Shown piece by piece: positions 26,308 through 36,110 of a stretch of DNA of 40,319 nucleotides. Source of the stretch: an uncultured Roseateles sp. Lineage in GTDB: Bacteria > Pseudomonadota > Gammaproteobacteria > Burkholderiales > Burkholderiaceae. Numbering within the stretch: the first letter of the stretch is position 1; each line of letters begins with the position of its first letter. A model generated the notes under the pieces. It worked only from the letters and a program-made list of their open reading frames with translations. It was not told the DNA's origin and did no database searches. The position numbers were made by a program, and so were the translations under genes. The DNA lies in NCBI GenBank assembly GCA_946886855.1, contig CAMPJJ010000046.1:1-40319 (forward strand). The letters run 5' to 3'.

Positions 26308-27204
26308 TCAGCGCCACAGGCGCTCCACCGCCAGATCGATGAACGCCCGCACCTTGCGCGACGCGCGTGGCCCTTGATGCTGCAGCGCCTGCACCGGCAC
26401 GGGCGGCGGCGCGTGTTTCGCGAGTACCTCCACCAGTTCTCCCGATGCGAGCTGTGTCTCGACCATGTACGACAGCACCCGCGTGATCCCGAGGCCTTGG
26501 GCTGCGGCGGCGATCGCGTGGTCGTTGCTGTTGGTGGCGAGCCACGCGCGCACCGGCACGGCGATCGTCGCGGCCTCAAGCCCTGACCCCTCGCGGAACT
26601 TCCACTCCGCCCCGAATTCCACGCCCAGCGCCGCGATCAGCGTGTGTTTCTCCAGATCCTTCGGCTGCTTCGGCATCCCCTTCCGCTGGAGGTACTTGGG
26701 CGACGCGACCGCCACGCGCCTGACCGTGGCCAACGGCGTCGCGTGGAAGGATGCATCGGGCAGATCCCCGATGCGGACGGCGACGTCGACGTCCTCGTTG
26801 AGCAGGTTGACGTTGCGATCCAGGAAGCGGCATTCGACCTCGGTCTCCGGATAGCGCTCGAGGTAGGCCAGCACGACCTGGTTGAGCTGCAGCCGCCCGT
26901 ACATCACCGGCGCGCTGACGACCAGCTTCCCGCGCACCGCGCCGTGCGAGCCGCTCGCCGCCTGCTCGATGTCCTGCAGCTCGCCGAGCACCCGCCGGCA
27001 GTCCTGCGCATAGCGCTCGCCAACCTCGGTGACCTTGACCACGCGGGTGGTGCGCACCAGCAGCCGCACGTTCATCGCGGCCTCGAGCTCGCCCACCGCG
27101 CGCGTCACGACCGGCGCCGACACGCCCAGCCGCCGCGCCGCCGCGGAGAACCCGCCCTCCTGGACGACGGCCACGAAGATGGCCATGGCATCGAGCTTGT
27201 CCAT
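26308..27204 (-). CDS. LysR-family transcriptional regulator
   Basis: A 298-residue regulator. The N-terminal winged helix (about 1-60) reads MDKLDAMAIFVAVVQEGGFS, AARRLGVSAPVVTRAVGELE and LLVRTTRVVKVTEVG, standard for the family. The C-terminal effector domain (about 90-295) has the usual periplasmic-binding-like fold with VSAPVMYGRLQL. The start has aggaaagat before the ATG. It is divergent from the AhpD-like gene (102 bases apart), so that gene and the fusion reductase behind it are the natural targets. The effector is unknown. Confidence 0.93.
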   Translation of the reverse strand: MDKLDAMAIFVAVVQEGGFSAAARRLGVSAPVVTRAVGELEAAMNVRLLVRTTRVVKVTEVGERYAQDCRRVLGELQDIEQAASGSHGAVRGKLVVSAPVMYGRLQLNQVVLAYLERYPETEVECRFLDRNVNLLNEDVDVAVRIGDLPDASFHATPLATVRRVAVASPKYLQRKGMPKQPKDLEKHTLIAALGVEFGAEWKFREGSGLEAATIAVPVRAWLATNSNDHAIAAAAQGLGITRVLSYMVETQLASGELVEVLAKHAPPPVPVQALQHQGPRASRKVRAFIDLAVERLWR

Positions 27205-27215
27205 ATCTTTCCTGA

Positions 27216-27223
27216 TTCCGGAA
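27216..27223. promoter_or_regulatory. Candidate LysR operator palindrome
   Basis: ttccggaa in the short divergent region, 12 to 19 bases before the LysR start. It could be the centre of an autoregulatory site, but is short and was judged by eye only. Confidence 0.25.
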
Positions 27224-27306
27224 GAGTCATTTTCCCGGCGCGCCGATTCTCTCCGCGGGCCATGAAGGCCACCATCCGTTCACCTTCCAACCACCGGAGA
27301 ACTTCC

Positions 27307-27858
27307 ATGAGCCGCATCCACGTCGTCGAGCCGTCCACCGCCACGCCCGAGCAGAAGGTCCTGCTGGACGCGATCCAGGGCCAGCTCGGCATGGTCCCGA
27401 ACTTCCTCAAGGTCTTCGCCAACTCGACCACGGCGCTGCAGGCCTTCCTCGGCCTGTACGGCATCGCCAACGGCGGCAGCCTCGATCCGCTGGACCGCGA
27501 GCGCATCGCCCTGGCGCTGGCCCAGCAGAACGGCTGCCAGTACTGCGTCTCGGCGCACACGGCGATCGGCCGCAAGACGGGGCTCTCCACCGAGGAGATC
27601 GCCGCCGCCCGCGCCGGCACCAGCGACGACGACACCTCGGCCGCGATCCTGAAGTTTGCGCAGAGCCTGATGGACAAGCGCGGCGAGGTCTCCGCGCTGG
27701 AGCTGACCCAGCTCCGCGCCGCCGGCGTCGACGAGGCGCAGATCGTCGAGATCATCACCCACGTGGGGATGAACTTCCTGACCAACATCCTGGGCAAGGC
27801 CAGCCTGGTCGAGATCGACTTCCCGAGCGTCAAGCTCGAACTGCCGGCGACGGCGTAA
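27307..27858 (+). CDS. AhpD-like carboxymuconolactone decarboxylase family protein
   Basis: A 183-residue protein of the CMD/AhpD fold. The redox centre is CQYCVSAH with C77, C80 and H84, the CXXC-X3-H pattern of AhpD-like alkylhydroperoxidases; LGMVPNFLKVFANS before it and THVGMNFLTNILG after it are typical of the uncharacterised peroxidase-related subgroup. It probably handles peroxides or forms a disulfide relay. The start has ggag eight bases upstream. It is followed 33 bases later by the fusion reductase, so the two form an operon divergent from a LysR gene. The physiological electron donor is unknown; the neighbouring reductase is a candidate. Confidence 0.9.
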   Translation: MSRIHVVEPSTATPEQKVLLDAIQGQLGMVPNFLKVFANSTTALQAFLGLYGIANGGSLDPLDRERIALALAQQNGCQYCVSAHTAIGRKTGLSTEEIAAARAGTSDDDTSAAILKFAQSLMDKRGEVSALELTQLRAAGVDEAQIVEIITHVGMNFLTNILGKASLVEIDFPSVKLELPATA

Positions 27859-27891
27859 GCCGCGCCACCGTCATCACCTTGGGAGCTCATC

Positions 27892-29544
<1,653 letters not shown>

Positions 29545-29611
29545 CCCGGCCGCCCCTACAGTCCGCTCGTCCGACCGCTCCCCCGGTCGGCGCGCCTGCA
29601 GGAGCAGCTCG

Positions 29612-30649
29612 ATGAACCTTTCCCGATGGGCGGTCCCCGCCTCCTACTTCAGCCTGGTGCTGGGCCTGACCGGCCTGGGCAACGGCTGGCGCGTCGCGTC
29701 GCGGCTGTGGGGCTTCCCGACCTGGATCGGCGAGGCCGTCATGGCGGTGGCCGTGGCGGTCTGGGCGGTGCTGCTGCTCCGGTTCGCGATCAAGTGGATC
29801 GCGGTCCGCGAGGCTGCCCGGGCGGAAGCCGCGCATCCGGTCCAGTGCTGCTTCATCGCCCTGGTGCCGGTGGCGACGATGCTCGCCGGCATCGGCGTGC
29901 TGCCGCATGCGCACGGCGCGGGGACGGTGATCATCCTCGTCGGCGCGGCGGCGTCGCTGCTCTTCGGGCTGTGGCGCCACGGCGGCCAGTGGCGCGGCGG
30001 CCGCGACGCGAAGACCACGACCACGGTGCTGTACCTGCCCACCGTCGGCGCCAACCTGGTGTCGGCAATCGCGATGTCCGCGCTCGGCTGGCCGAGCTGG
30101 GGCCAGCTGTTCTTCGGTGCCGGCGTGCTGGCCTGGATCGTCCAGGAATCCATCATCCTGGGCCGCTTCCTGACCGTCGAGCCGCTCCCGCTGGCGCTGC
30201 GGCCGACGGTCGGCATCCAGATGGCGCCGCCGGCGGTCGCGCTGCTGGCCTACGCCGCGGTGACCGTCGGTCCGCCGGACCTGTTCGCCCGCATGCTGCT
30301 GGGCTACGCGATCGTGCAGGCGCTGATGGTGCTGCGACTGATGCCGTGGATCCGGCAGCCGTTCACGCTGTCGTACTGGGCCTTCACCTTCGGCGCGACC
30401 GCGATCTCCACCGGCACGATGCGCTTCGCCGAGCGCGGCGACGATCCGGTCTTCACGACGCTCGCGCCGGTGCTCTTCGCGATGAGCAACGTCGTCATCG
30501 CCGGTCTGTCGATCGCGTCCGTGGCGTGGGTGCTGCGGACGAAGCCGGCGCCGGCGACCCCGTCAGCGAGCACCTCAGCGACCACTTCATCGAGCATCTC
30601 AGCGACCACCTCAGCGACCACCTCAGCGCCGACCGTTTCGGGCAGCTGA
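29612..30649 (+). CDS. tehA: TehA/SLAC1-family membrane transport protein
   Basis: A 345-residue inner-membrane protein with about ten hydrophobic helices, characteristic of the TDT/TehA family (VPASYFSLVLGLTGLGNGWR, AHPVQCCFIALVPVATML, TTTTVLYLPTVGANLVSA, RPTVGIQMAPPAVALLAY, LSYWAFTFGATAIS). Relatives are anion channels; TehA was first linked to tellurite resistance, but no tehB-like methyltransferase lies nearby. The start has ggag eight bases upstream. The last 30 residues are an unusual Ser/Thr/Ala tail coded by 12-bp repeats. It lies 67 bases after the reductase and may be in the same transcript; it ends one base from the convergent LysR gene. Confidence 0.88.
   Translation: MNLSRWAVPASYFSLVLGLTGLGNGWRVASRLWGFPTWIGEAVMAVAVAVWAVLLLRFAIKWIAVREAARAEAAHPVQCCFIALVPVATMLAGIGVLPHAHGAGTVIILVGAAASLLFGLWRHGGQWRGGRDAKTTTTVLYLPTVGANLVSAIAMSALGWPSWGQLFFGAGVLAWIVQESIILGRFLTVEPLPLALRPTVGIQMAPPAVALLAYAAVTVGPPDLFARMLLGYAIVQALMVLRLMPWIRQPFTLSYWAFTFGATAISTGTMRFAERGDDPVFTTLAPVLFAMSNVVIAGLSIASVAWVLRTKPAPATPSASTSATTSSSISATTSATTSAPTVSGS
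30561..30632 (+). repeat. 12-bp imperfect tandem repeats in the tehA 3' end
   Basis: About six units of the type cacctcagcgac encode the Ser/Thr-rich C-terminal tail (SATTS-like). The units stay in frame, so repeat expansion or loss would change tail length without breaking the gene. Confidence 0.8.
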
Positions 30650-30650
30650 G

Positions 30651-31595
30651 TCAGCGTCTGTCGTCGAAGGGCGCGAACACCTCGGCGACCCAGTCGACGA
30701 ACAGCCGCAGCTTCGCGCTCAGGTGCCGCGTCGCCGGATAGACCACGTGCAGCGGATGACGCGGCCGTGTCCAGTCGTCGAGCACCGAGCGCAGCGCACC
30801 GGACCGCAGGTGCGGCGCCGCCGCGAAGCGGAAGGTCTGTCCCAGGCCCGCGCCGGACAGCAGCACGCTCAGGTGCGCGGTGCTTTCGTTGACCGCCAGC
30901 ACGGCCTCGCCGGCGATCTGCAGATGCTCGTCGCCGCGATGGAACTCCAGTGGAAACGCGCGACCCGTGAGCGAAGAGAAGTAGCCCGCGATCGCATGGC
31001 CCGGCACGCGGGCGCGGTCCTCGGGTCCATGGGCGCGGGCGACCAGCTCGGACGGGTGTGTCGGGACGCCGCGCGCCTTCAGGTAGACCGGGCTCGCGCA
31101 GGTGACCCAGTCGAGGTCGGCGATGCGGCGCGCGACCAGGGTGTTGTCCGCCAGCTCGCCGCCGCGGATCACGCAGTCGATGCCTTCGCCGATCAGGTCC
31201 ACGGGACGGTCGCTGACGCCGAGGTCCACGTGCAGCCCGGGATGCCGCGCGCGGAAGTCGGGCAGGGCGGGGATCAGGATCATGTTCGCGAGCACCGAGC
31301 CGATGTCCACGCGCAGCCGGCCTCGCGCCTGCGCGCGCGAGCGGGCGGCGAGCTCGTCCATCTCCGCGAGGTCGTCGATCAGGCGCCGCGCGCGCTCGTA
31401 GTACGCCGCGCCCTCGGGCGTGACGCTGACGCGCCGGGTCGTGCGCTGCAGCAGCCGCGTGCCGAGGTGGCGCTCCAGGTCCTGCACCAGCTTCGTCACC
31501 GTCGGGCGCGGGATGTTCATCGCGTCGGCGGCCTTCGAGAAGGCGCCCGATTCGGCGATGCGCACGAAGACGCGCAGCGCGAGCAACTGGTCCAT
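30651..31595 (-). CDS. LysR-family transcriptional regulator
   Basis: A 314-residue regulator. The N-terminal winged helix (MDQLLALRVFVRIAESGAFS, AADAMNIPRPTVTKLVQDLERHLGTRLLQRTTR) and an effector domain with LRVDIGSVLANMILIPALPDF place it in the group near CrgA/DmlR-type regulators. The ATG at 31595 is preferred over an upstream GTG at 31613 because ggag lies eight bases before it. It is divergent from the SDR gene (161 bases), which is its likely target. The ligand is unknown. Confidence 0.93.
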   Translation of the reverse strand: MDQLLALRVFVRIAESGAFSKAADAMNIPRPTVTKLVQDLERHLGTRLLQRTTRRVSVTPEGAAYYERARRLIDDLAEMDELAARSRAQARGRLRVDIGSVLANMILIPALPDFRARHPGLHVDLGVSDRPVDLIGEGIDCVIRGGELADNTLVARRIADLDWVTCASPVYLKARGVPTHPSELVARAHGPEDRARVPGHAIAGYFSSLTGRAFPLEFHRGDEHLQIAGEAVLAVNESTAHLSVLLSGAGLGQTFRFAAAPHLRSGALRSVLDDWTRPRHPLHVVYPATRHLSAKLRLFVDWVAEVFAPFDDRR

Positions 31596-31644
31596 CCACG
31601 GTTCTCCAGACACCTTGAGAAGCCGGCGCCGTCTGACGCCGACG

Positions 31645-31666
31645 TCCCGATTATTCAGGATCGGGA
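31645..31666. promoter_or_regulatory. Candidate LysR operator between divergent LysR and SDR genes
   Basis: tcccgat (31645-31651), eight bases, atcggga (31660-31666) form a perfect dyad. A further tcggga copy follows at 31676-31681. The spacing and placement suit a LysR-type site for the divergent pair. Confidence 0.45.
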
Positions 31667-31756
31667 AAAAAGAAGTCGGGATCGACGGCTTTATTCGATG
31701 TGCGCGAATTCCTAAGCTTCGCTCACCGCTTCACCACACCCTGAATGGATCGCATC

Positions 31757-32521
31757 ATGAGCAAGCAACTGGAAGGCAAGATCGCCGTCGTCACCGGCGG
31801 CACCACCGGCATCGGCCTGGCCGCGGCGAAGGCCTTCGCGTCGGAAGGCGCGATCGTCTACATCACCGGCCGTCGCAAGCCGGAACTCGACGCGGCCGTC
31901 GCCGCGATCGGCCCGAACGCGGTCGGCGTCCAGGCGGACTCGACGAAGCTGGCCGACCTGGATCGGCTGTACGCCGAGGTCGGCGAGCGCCATGGCCGTC
32001 TGGACGTGCTCTACGCCAACGCCGGCGGCGGCACGATGGCCGCGCTGGGCGAGCTGACCGAGCAGCACGTCGACGAGACCTTCGAGCGCAACGTCAAGGG
32101 CGTGATCTTCACCGTGCAGAAGGCCTTGCCGCTGCTGGACAAGGCGGTCGCCGGCGCGTCGGTGATCCTGGCCGGATCGACGACGAGCGCGATGGGCACG
32201 GCCAACTTCAGCGTCTACAGTGCGACGAAGGCGGCGGTGCGCAATCTGGCGCGCAGCTGGATCCTCGACCTGAAGGGCCGCGCGATCCGCATCAACACTC
32301 TGTCCCCCGGCCCGGTCCACACGCCGGGCCTGGTGGAGCTGGCCGGCCCCGATCCGGTGAACCAGCAGGGCTTGCTGGATCACCTGACCGCGCAACTGCC
32401 GATCGGTCGCATCGGCCAGCCGGAGGACATCGCCAAGGCGGCGGTCTACCTGGCCTCCGACGCGTCGTCCTTCGTCACCGGCATCGAGCTGTTCGTCGAC
32501 GGCGGCATGGTGCAGGCCTGA
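31757..32521 (+). CDS. Short-chain dehydrogenase/reductase (SDR)
   Basis: A 254-residue classical SDR. Cofactor motif TGGTTGIG near the N-terminus, YANAGG, the catalytic Ser in ILAGSTTSA and the active-site YSATK, with the C-terminal SPGPVHTPG and FVDGGMVQA. It oxidises or reduces an alcohol/carbonyl with NAD(P); the substrate cannot be read from sequence. Start ATG at 31757 (MSKQLEGK) is preferred; an in-frame ATG at 31745 would add four residues. It is divergent from the LysR gene and ends 12 bases from the convergent GH15 gene. Confidence 0.93.
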   Translation: MSKQLEGKIAVVTGGTTGIGLAAAKAFASEGAIVYITGRRKPELDAAVAAIGPNAVGVQADSTKLADLDRLYAEVGERHGRLDVLYANAGGGTMAALGELTEQHVDETFERNVKGVIFTVQKALPLLDKAVAGASVILAGSTTSAMGTANFSVYSATKAAVRNLARSWILDLKGRAIRINTLSPGPVHTPGLVELAGPDPVNQQGLLDHLTAQLPIGRIGQPEDIAKAAVYLASDASSFVTGIELFVDGGMVQA

Positions 32522-32533
32522 GGACCGGCGCCC

Positions 32534-34327
32534 TCAGATCTCCGAGTCCCACGGCTTCGACAGCCGCATCGCACAGTTGATGATGCCCACCATCGAGTAG
32601 GTCTGCGGGAAGTTGCCCCAGAGCTCGCCGGTGACCGGATGGGTGTCCTCGGACAGCAGGCCGAGGTGGTTGCGCGAGGCGAGCAGCGCCTCGAACAGCT
32701 CCCGCGCCTGCTCGACGCGGCCGATGCGCGCGAGCGCGTCGATGCGCCAGAACGCGCAGATGTTGAACGAGGTCTCGGGCTTGCCGAAGTCGTCGGGCGC
32801 CTCGTAGCGGCGCATGTAGGGGCCGTCGCACAGCGAGGCCTCCAACGCGTCGACGGTCTTGACGAAGCGCGGGTCCATCGGGTCGATGAAGCCGACCTCC
32901 GTCATCAGCAGCACGCTGGCGTCGAGGTCCTTGCCGCCGAAGCTCTCGACGAAGGCCTGGCGCTGCTCGCTCCAGGCGTTGTCGAGGATCTTCCGCTTGA
33001 TCAGCGTCGCGCGTTCCTCCCACAGCGTGGCGCGCTCCGGCAGCTTGAGCTCGCGCGCGATCTTGGCCAGGCGGTCGCAGGCGGCCCAGTTCATCAGCAC
33101 CGACGAGGTGTGCACGCGCGCCCGCGTGCGCAGCTCCCACATGCTGGCGTCGGGCTTGTCGTGGATGGCGAAGGCCTGCTCGCCGGCGCGCTCCAGCAGC
33201 GCGAATTCGTCGATGCCCGCGCGCTGGTGCAGGCGGTGGTCGAAGAAGGACTGGGCCGAGCCCAGCACGATGTTGCCGTAGACGTCGTGCTGGAAATGCT
33301 CGTAGGCCTGGTTGCCCGCGCGCACCGGGCCCATGCCGCGGTAGCCGCGCAGGTGCGGCACCATGTACTCGGTGAGCTTGGCCTCCAGCCCGATGCCGTA
33401 GAGCGGCTGCACGTGGCCGTCCTTGGACTGGCCGATGATGTTGCGCATCCAGCGCAGGTAGTCCTCCATCGTGCCGGTCTCGGACAGGCTGTTGAGCGCG
33501 CGCACGACGAAGAAGGCGTCGCGCAGCCAGCAGTAGCGGTAGTCCCAGTTGCGCTGCGTGTGCGGCGCCTCGGGCACGCTGGTCGTCATCGCGGCGACGA
33601 TGGCGCCGGTCTCCTCGAAGAGGCACATCTTCAGCGTGATGGCGGCGCGGATCACCGCCTCCTGCCACTCCAGCGGGATGGCGAGCCGGCGCGTCCAGTC
33701 GCGCCAGTAGCTGATGGTCTTCTCCTCGAGCACGCGGGCGGTGTCCTCGACGGCGCGGTCCAGCGTCTCGTCGGGGCCGAAGATGAAGCTCATCGGCATG
33801 TCGAGCGCGAAGGGCGTCTCTTCCTGCACGTAGGTCAGCGGCGCGTTGGTGGTCAGGCGGATGGTGCCTTCCGGGCCGACGAAGCGCAGGTGGTTGCTGC
33901 CGCGGGTGCGGGCCGGATGGGCGGAGCCCCACTGGATCACCGGCCGCAGGATCACGCGGATGCGCGGATGGCCCTGGATGGGGCGCATGCGGCGCACCAG
34001 CATCATGGGGCGGTAGGGACGGTCGTTGAGGAAGAAGCGCGGCATGAAGTCGGTGACCTCGATCGCGTTGCCGTGCGTGTCGTAGAGGCGGGTGCGCAGC
34101 ACGGCGGTGCCGTGGTCGTAGGACTGCTCGCTGCGGGAAAAATCTTCCAGCTCGATCTGGAAGGTGCCGTCGGCACCGATGCCGTCGGGCGAGTCGATCA
34201 GCGCATGGAAGACCGGATCGCCGTCGAAGCGCGGGGCGCAGCACCAGACGACGCGCGCGCGGTCGTCGATCAATGCGCTGACGGCGCAGTTGCCGACCAG
34301 GCCCAGTTTCAGAGACGCCGCTTCCAT
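32534..34327 (-). CDS. Glycoside hydrolase family 15 protein (glucoamylase/trehalase-like)
   Basis: A 597-residue enzyme. An N-terminal beta-sandwich domain (about 1-200) precedes the (alpha/alpha)6 barrel (about 220-597). Conserved GH15 segments: NWDYRYCWLRDA (260-271), DVYGNIVLGS (348-357), WELR with E398 as likely general acid, and LLSED with E560 as likely base, followed by GNFPQTYSMVGIIN. There is no signal peptide, so it is probably cytoplasmic. Bacterial members cleave alpha-glucans, maltooligosaccharides or trehalose; the substrate is not decided by sequence here. Strong ribosome site aaggagg before the ATG. It is a single-gene unit with no trehalose or glycogen genes nearby. Confidence 0.92.
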   Translation of the reverse strand: MEAASLKLGLVGNCAVSALIDDRARVVWCCAPRFDGDPVFHALIDSPDGIGADGTFQIELEDFSRSEQSYDHGTAVLRTRLYDTHGNAIEVTDFMPRFFLNDRPYRPMMLVRRMRPIQGHPRIRVILRPVIQWGSAHPARTRGSNHLRFVGPEGTIRLTTNAPLTYVQEETPFALDMPMSFIFGPDETLDRAVEDTARVLEEKTISYWRDWTRRLAIPLEWQEAVIRAAITLKMCLFEETGAIVAAMTTSVPEAPHTQRNWDYRYCWLRDAFFVVRALNSLSETGTMEDYLRWMRNIIGQSKDGHVQPLYGIGLEAKLTEYMVPHLRGYRGMGPVRAGNQAYEHFQHDVYGNIVLGSAQSFFDHRLHQRAGIDEFALLERAGEQAFAIHDKPDASMWELRTRARVHTSSVLMNWAACDRLAKIARELKLPERATLWEERATLIKRKILDNAWSEQRQAFVESFGGKDLDASVLLMTEVGFIDPMDPRFVKTVDALEASLCDGPYMRRYEAPDDFGKPETSFNICAFWRIDALARIGRVEQARELFEALLASRNHLGLLSEDTHPVTGELWGNFPQTYSMVGIINCAMRLSKPWDSEI

Positions 34328-34462
34328 CGTTCCTCCTTGTGTTCGTCGTTCTTGCGATGTGCACAGACGGAAGCTGGGCAGCGGGCAAGGACCGTTCCCG
34401 TGGAGGGGATTGCGCCCGCGAAAAGGGCGGTGTGCGATGGCAACAGAGTGTGGCAGCGCCCG

Positions 34463-36013
34463 CTACGCCGCCAGCCGGAAGGTGCTCACCAGCGCCGTGA
34501 GCTGCTCCGCCTGCGAGCGCAGGCTGCCGGCGGCAGCGGCCGATTCCTCGACCAGCGCCGCGTTCTGCTGCGTCATCTCGTCCAGCCGCTGCACCGCGAC
34601 GTTGACCTGCCCGATGCCGTCCTTCTGCTCGGCGGCGGCGGTCGCGATCTCGCCGACGATGTCGGCCACCCGGCGCACGCCCTGCACGATCTCGCCCATC
34701 GCCAGGCCCGCGTTCTGCGCCAGCCGCGTGCCGGCGTCCACGCGCAGCACGCTCTCGCCGATCAGCGCCTTGATCTCCTTGGCCGCGGCGGCCGAACGCT
34801 GCGCCAGCGCCCGCACCTCGCCGGCCACGACCGCGAAGCCCCGGCCCTGTTCGCCGGCGCGCGCCGCTTCGACTGCCGCGTTCAGCGCCAGGATGTTGGT
34901 CTGGAAGGCAATGCCGTCGATGGTGCCGATGATGTCGTTGATGCGGCGCGAGCTCGATTCGATCTGCTGCATGACGGCCACCACCTCGCCCACGACGTCG
35001 CCGCCCTTGGAGGCCGACACCCGCGTCGCGCTCACCAGGTCGTTGGCCTGCTGCGCCGAGCTCGCCGTGTTGGCGACCGTGCCGGTCAGCTCCTCCATCG
35101 AGGAGGCGGTCTCCTGCAGGTTGGAGGCGGTGGCCTCGGTGCGCGCCGACAGGTCCTCGTTGCCGGTGGCGATCTCGCGCGTCGCGACGTTGATCGTCTC
35201 CGTGCCGTCCCGCACCTGGCGCACCATGCGCCGCAACGAATCCTGCATCGCGCTCAGCTCGCGCAGCAGCACGCCGATCTCGTCGCTGCGGTCGACGACG
35301 ATGTCCTGGCTCAGATCGCCGCTGGCGATGGTCTGCGCCACCGCGCCGGCCCGCACCATCGGCGCCCGCACCGAGTGCGTGATGCGCCACGCGATGAAGA
35401 TGCCCAGCACCACCGCCAGCGCCGTCAGCGACAGCATCAGCGTCGCCGCCTGCGCGGCCTGCTCGCGCTGCTGCGCGGCGAAGGCGTCGGTGTCTTCCGA
35501 GATCAGCGACACCAGCTTCTCGACCGACGCGAGGTAGCTCGTCGCCGCGGGGATCAAGGTCTGGTCGACCTGTCGCGCGCCGCTCTCCGGATCGGCCTTG
35601 ATCGCGGCCATCACGCCCTTGCGGATGTCGACGTAGCGCTGCCGCGCCGCGGCGATCACCGGCAACTGCGCCTTCTGCTCGGTATCGTCGATCGCCTTGT
35701 CGAGGTCGGCCTGCAGCTGGTTGATGCGATCGGTGGTCTTCGTCATCTCGCCGGACAGGAAGCCGCTCAGCCCCTCGTGGCCGCCGGACTTGGCCATCGC
35801 CAGCACGCGGTTGAGGTTGAGCTCGGTGGCGGCGCGCCAGTTCGTGGCCATGAGCCGGCGCTGCTCGAGTGTGTGCAGCTGGTCGCTGAGCCGCACCATC
35901 TCGCGCAGCTTCATCACGCCGACGCCGGTCATCACCGCCGCCATCGCGAGGACCGCCGCGAAACCGACCTGCAACAAGGTCGTGATCTTCATCCGGCTCA
36001 GTGCCTGCAGCAT
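34463..36013 (-). CDS. Methyl-accepting chemotaxis protein
   Basis: A 516-residue transmembrane chemoreceptor. TM1 at about 10-30, a periplasmic four-helix-bundle-like sensor (about 35-185), TM2 at about 190-212, HAMP (about 213-265) and a cytoplasmic signalling domain with the hairpin tip [20 protein letters not shown]. The start ATG at 36013 has gggag seven bases upstream; an in-frame ATG at 36028 would add five residues. There is no C-terminal NWETF-type pentapeptide for CheR docking. The ligand is unknown. It lies 97 bases after a second chemoreceptor gene on the same strand. Confidence 0.95.
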   Translation of the reverse strand: MLQALSRMKITTLLQVGFAAVLAMAAVMTGVGVMKLREMVRLSDQLHTLEQRRLMATNWRAATELNLNRVLAMAKSGGHEGLSGFLSGEMTKTTDRINQLQADLDKAIDDTEQKAQLPVIAAARQRYVDIRKGVMAAIKADPESGARQVDQTLIPAATSYLASVEKLVSLISEDTDAFAAQQREQAAQAATLMLSLTALAVVLGIFIAWRITHSVRAPMVRAGAVAQTIASGDLSQDIVVDRSDEIGVLLRELSAMQDSLRRMVRQVRDGTETINVATREIATGNEDLSARTEATASNLQETASSMEELTGTVANTASSAQQANDLVSATRVSASKGGDVVGEVVAVMQQIESSSRRINDIIGTIDGIAFQTNILALNAAVEAARAGEQGRGFAVVAGEVRALAQRSAAAAKEIKALIGESVLRVDAGTRLAQNAGLAMGEIVQGVRRVADIVGEIATAAAEQKDGIGQVNVAVQRLDEMTQQNAALVEESAAAAGSLRSQAEQLTALVSTFRLAA

Positions 36014-36087
36014 GGCGTGCTCCCGCATCGATGGTGCGATCGATTATGGGAGTGCCCCCGCGGGGCGGCAACACGAGGGTGAACCCG

Positions 36088-36104
36088 GCCCCCGGTCCGG
36101 GGGC
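36088..36104 (-). terminator. Hairpin between the two chemoreceptor genes
   Basis: gcccccg (36088-36094), loop gtc, cgggggc (36098-36104): a 7-bp GC-only stem seven bases past the end of the upstream chemoreceptor gene. There is no clear T-run, so it may stabilise the transcript or pause polymerase rather than terminate strongly. Confidence 0.4.
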
Positions 36105-36110
36105 GCGCCC

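Noticed and set aside
29612..30649. Tellurite-resistance operon
   Set aside because: Only a TehA-like channel is present; no tehB or ter genes nearby, so a resistance role is not supported.
32475..36074. Very long minus-strand open frame (about 1200 codons) across GH15 and the first chemoreceptor
   Set aside because: Arg/Ala/Gly-rich composition with no family motifs; it is an out-of-frame shadow of two clear genes in GC-rich DNA.
32639..36082. Very long plus-strand open frame (about 1150 codons) antisense to the same genes
   Set aside because: Composition (His/Arg/Val/Ala-rich) and lack of domains show it is an antisense shadow caused by high GC.
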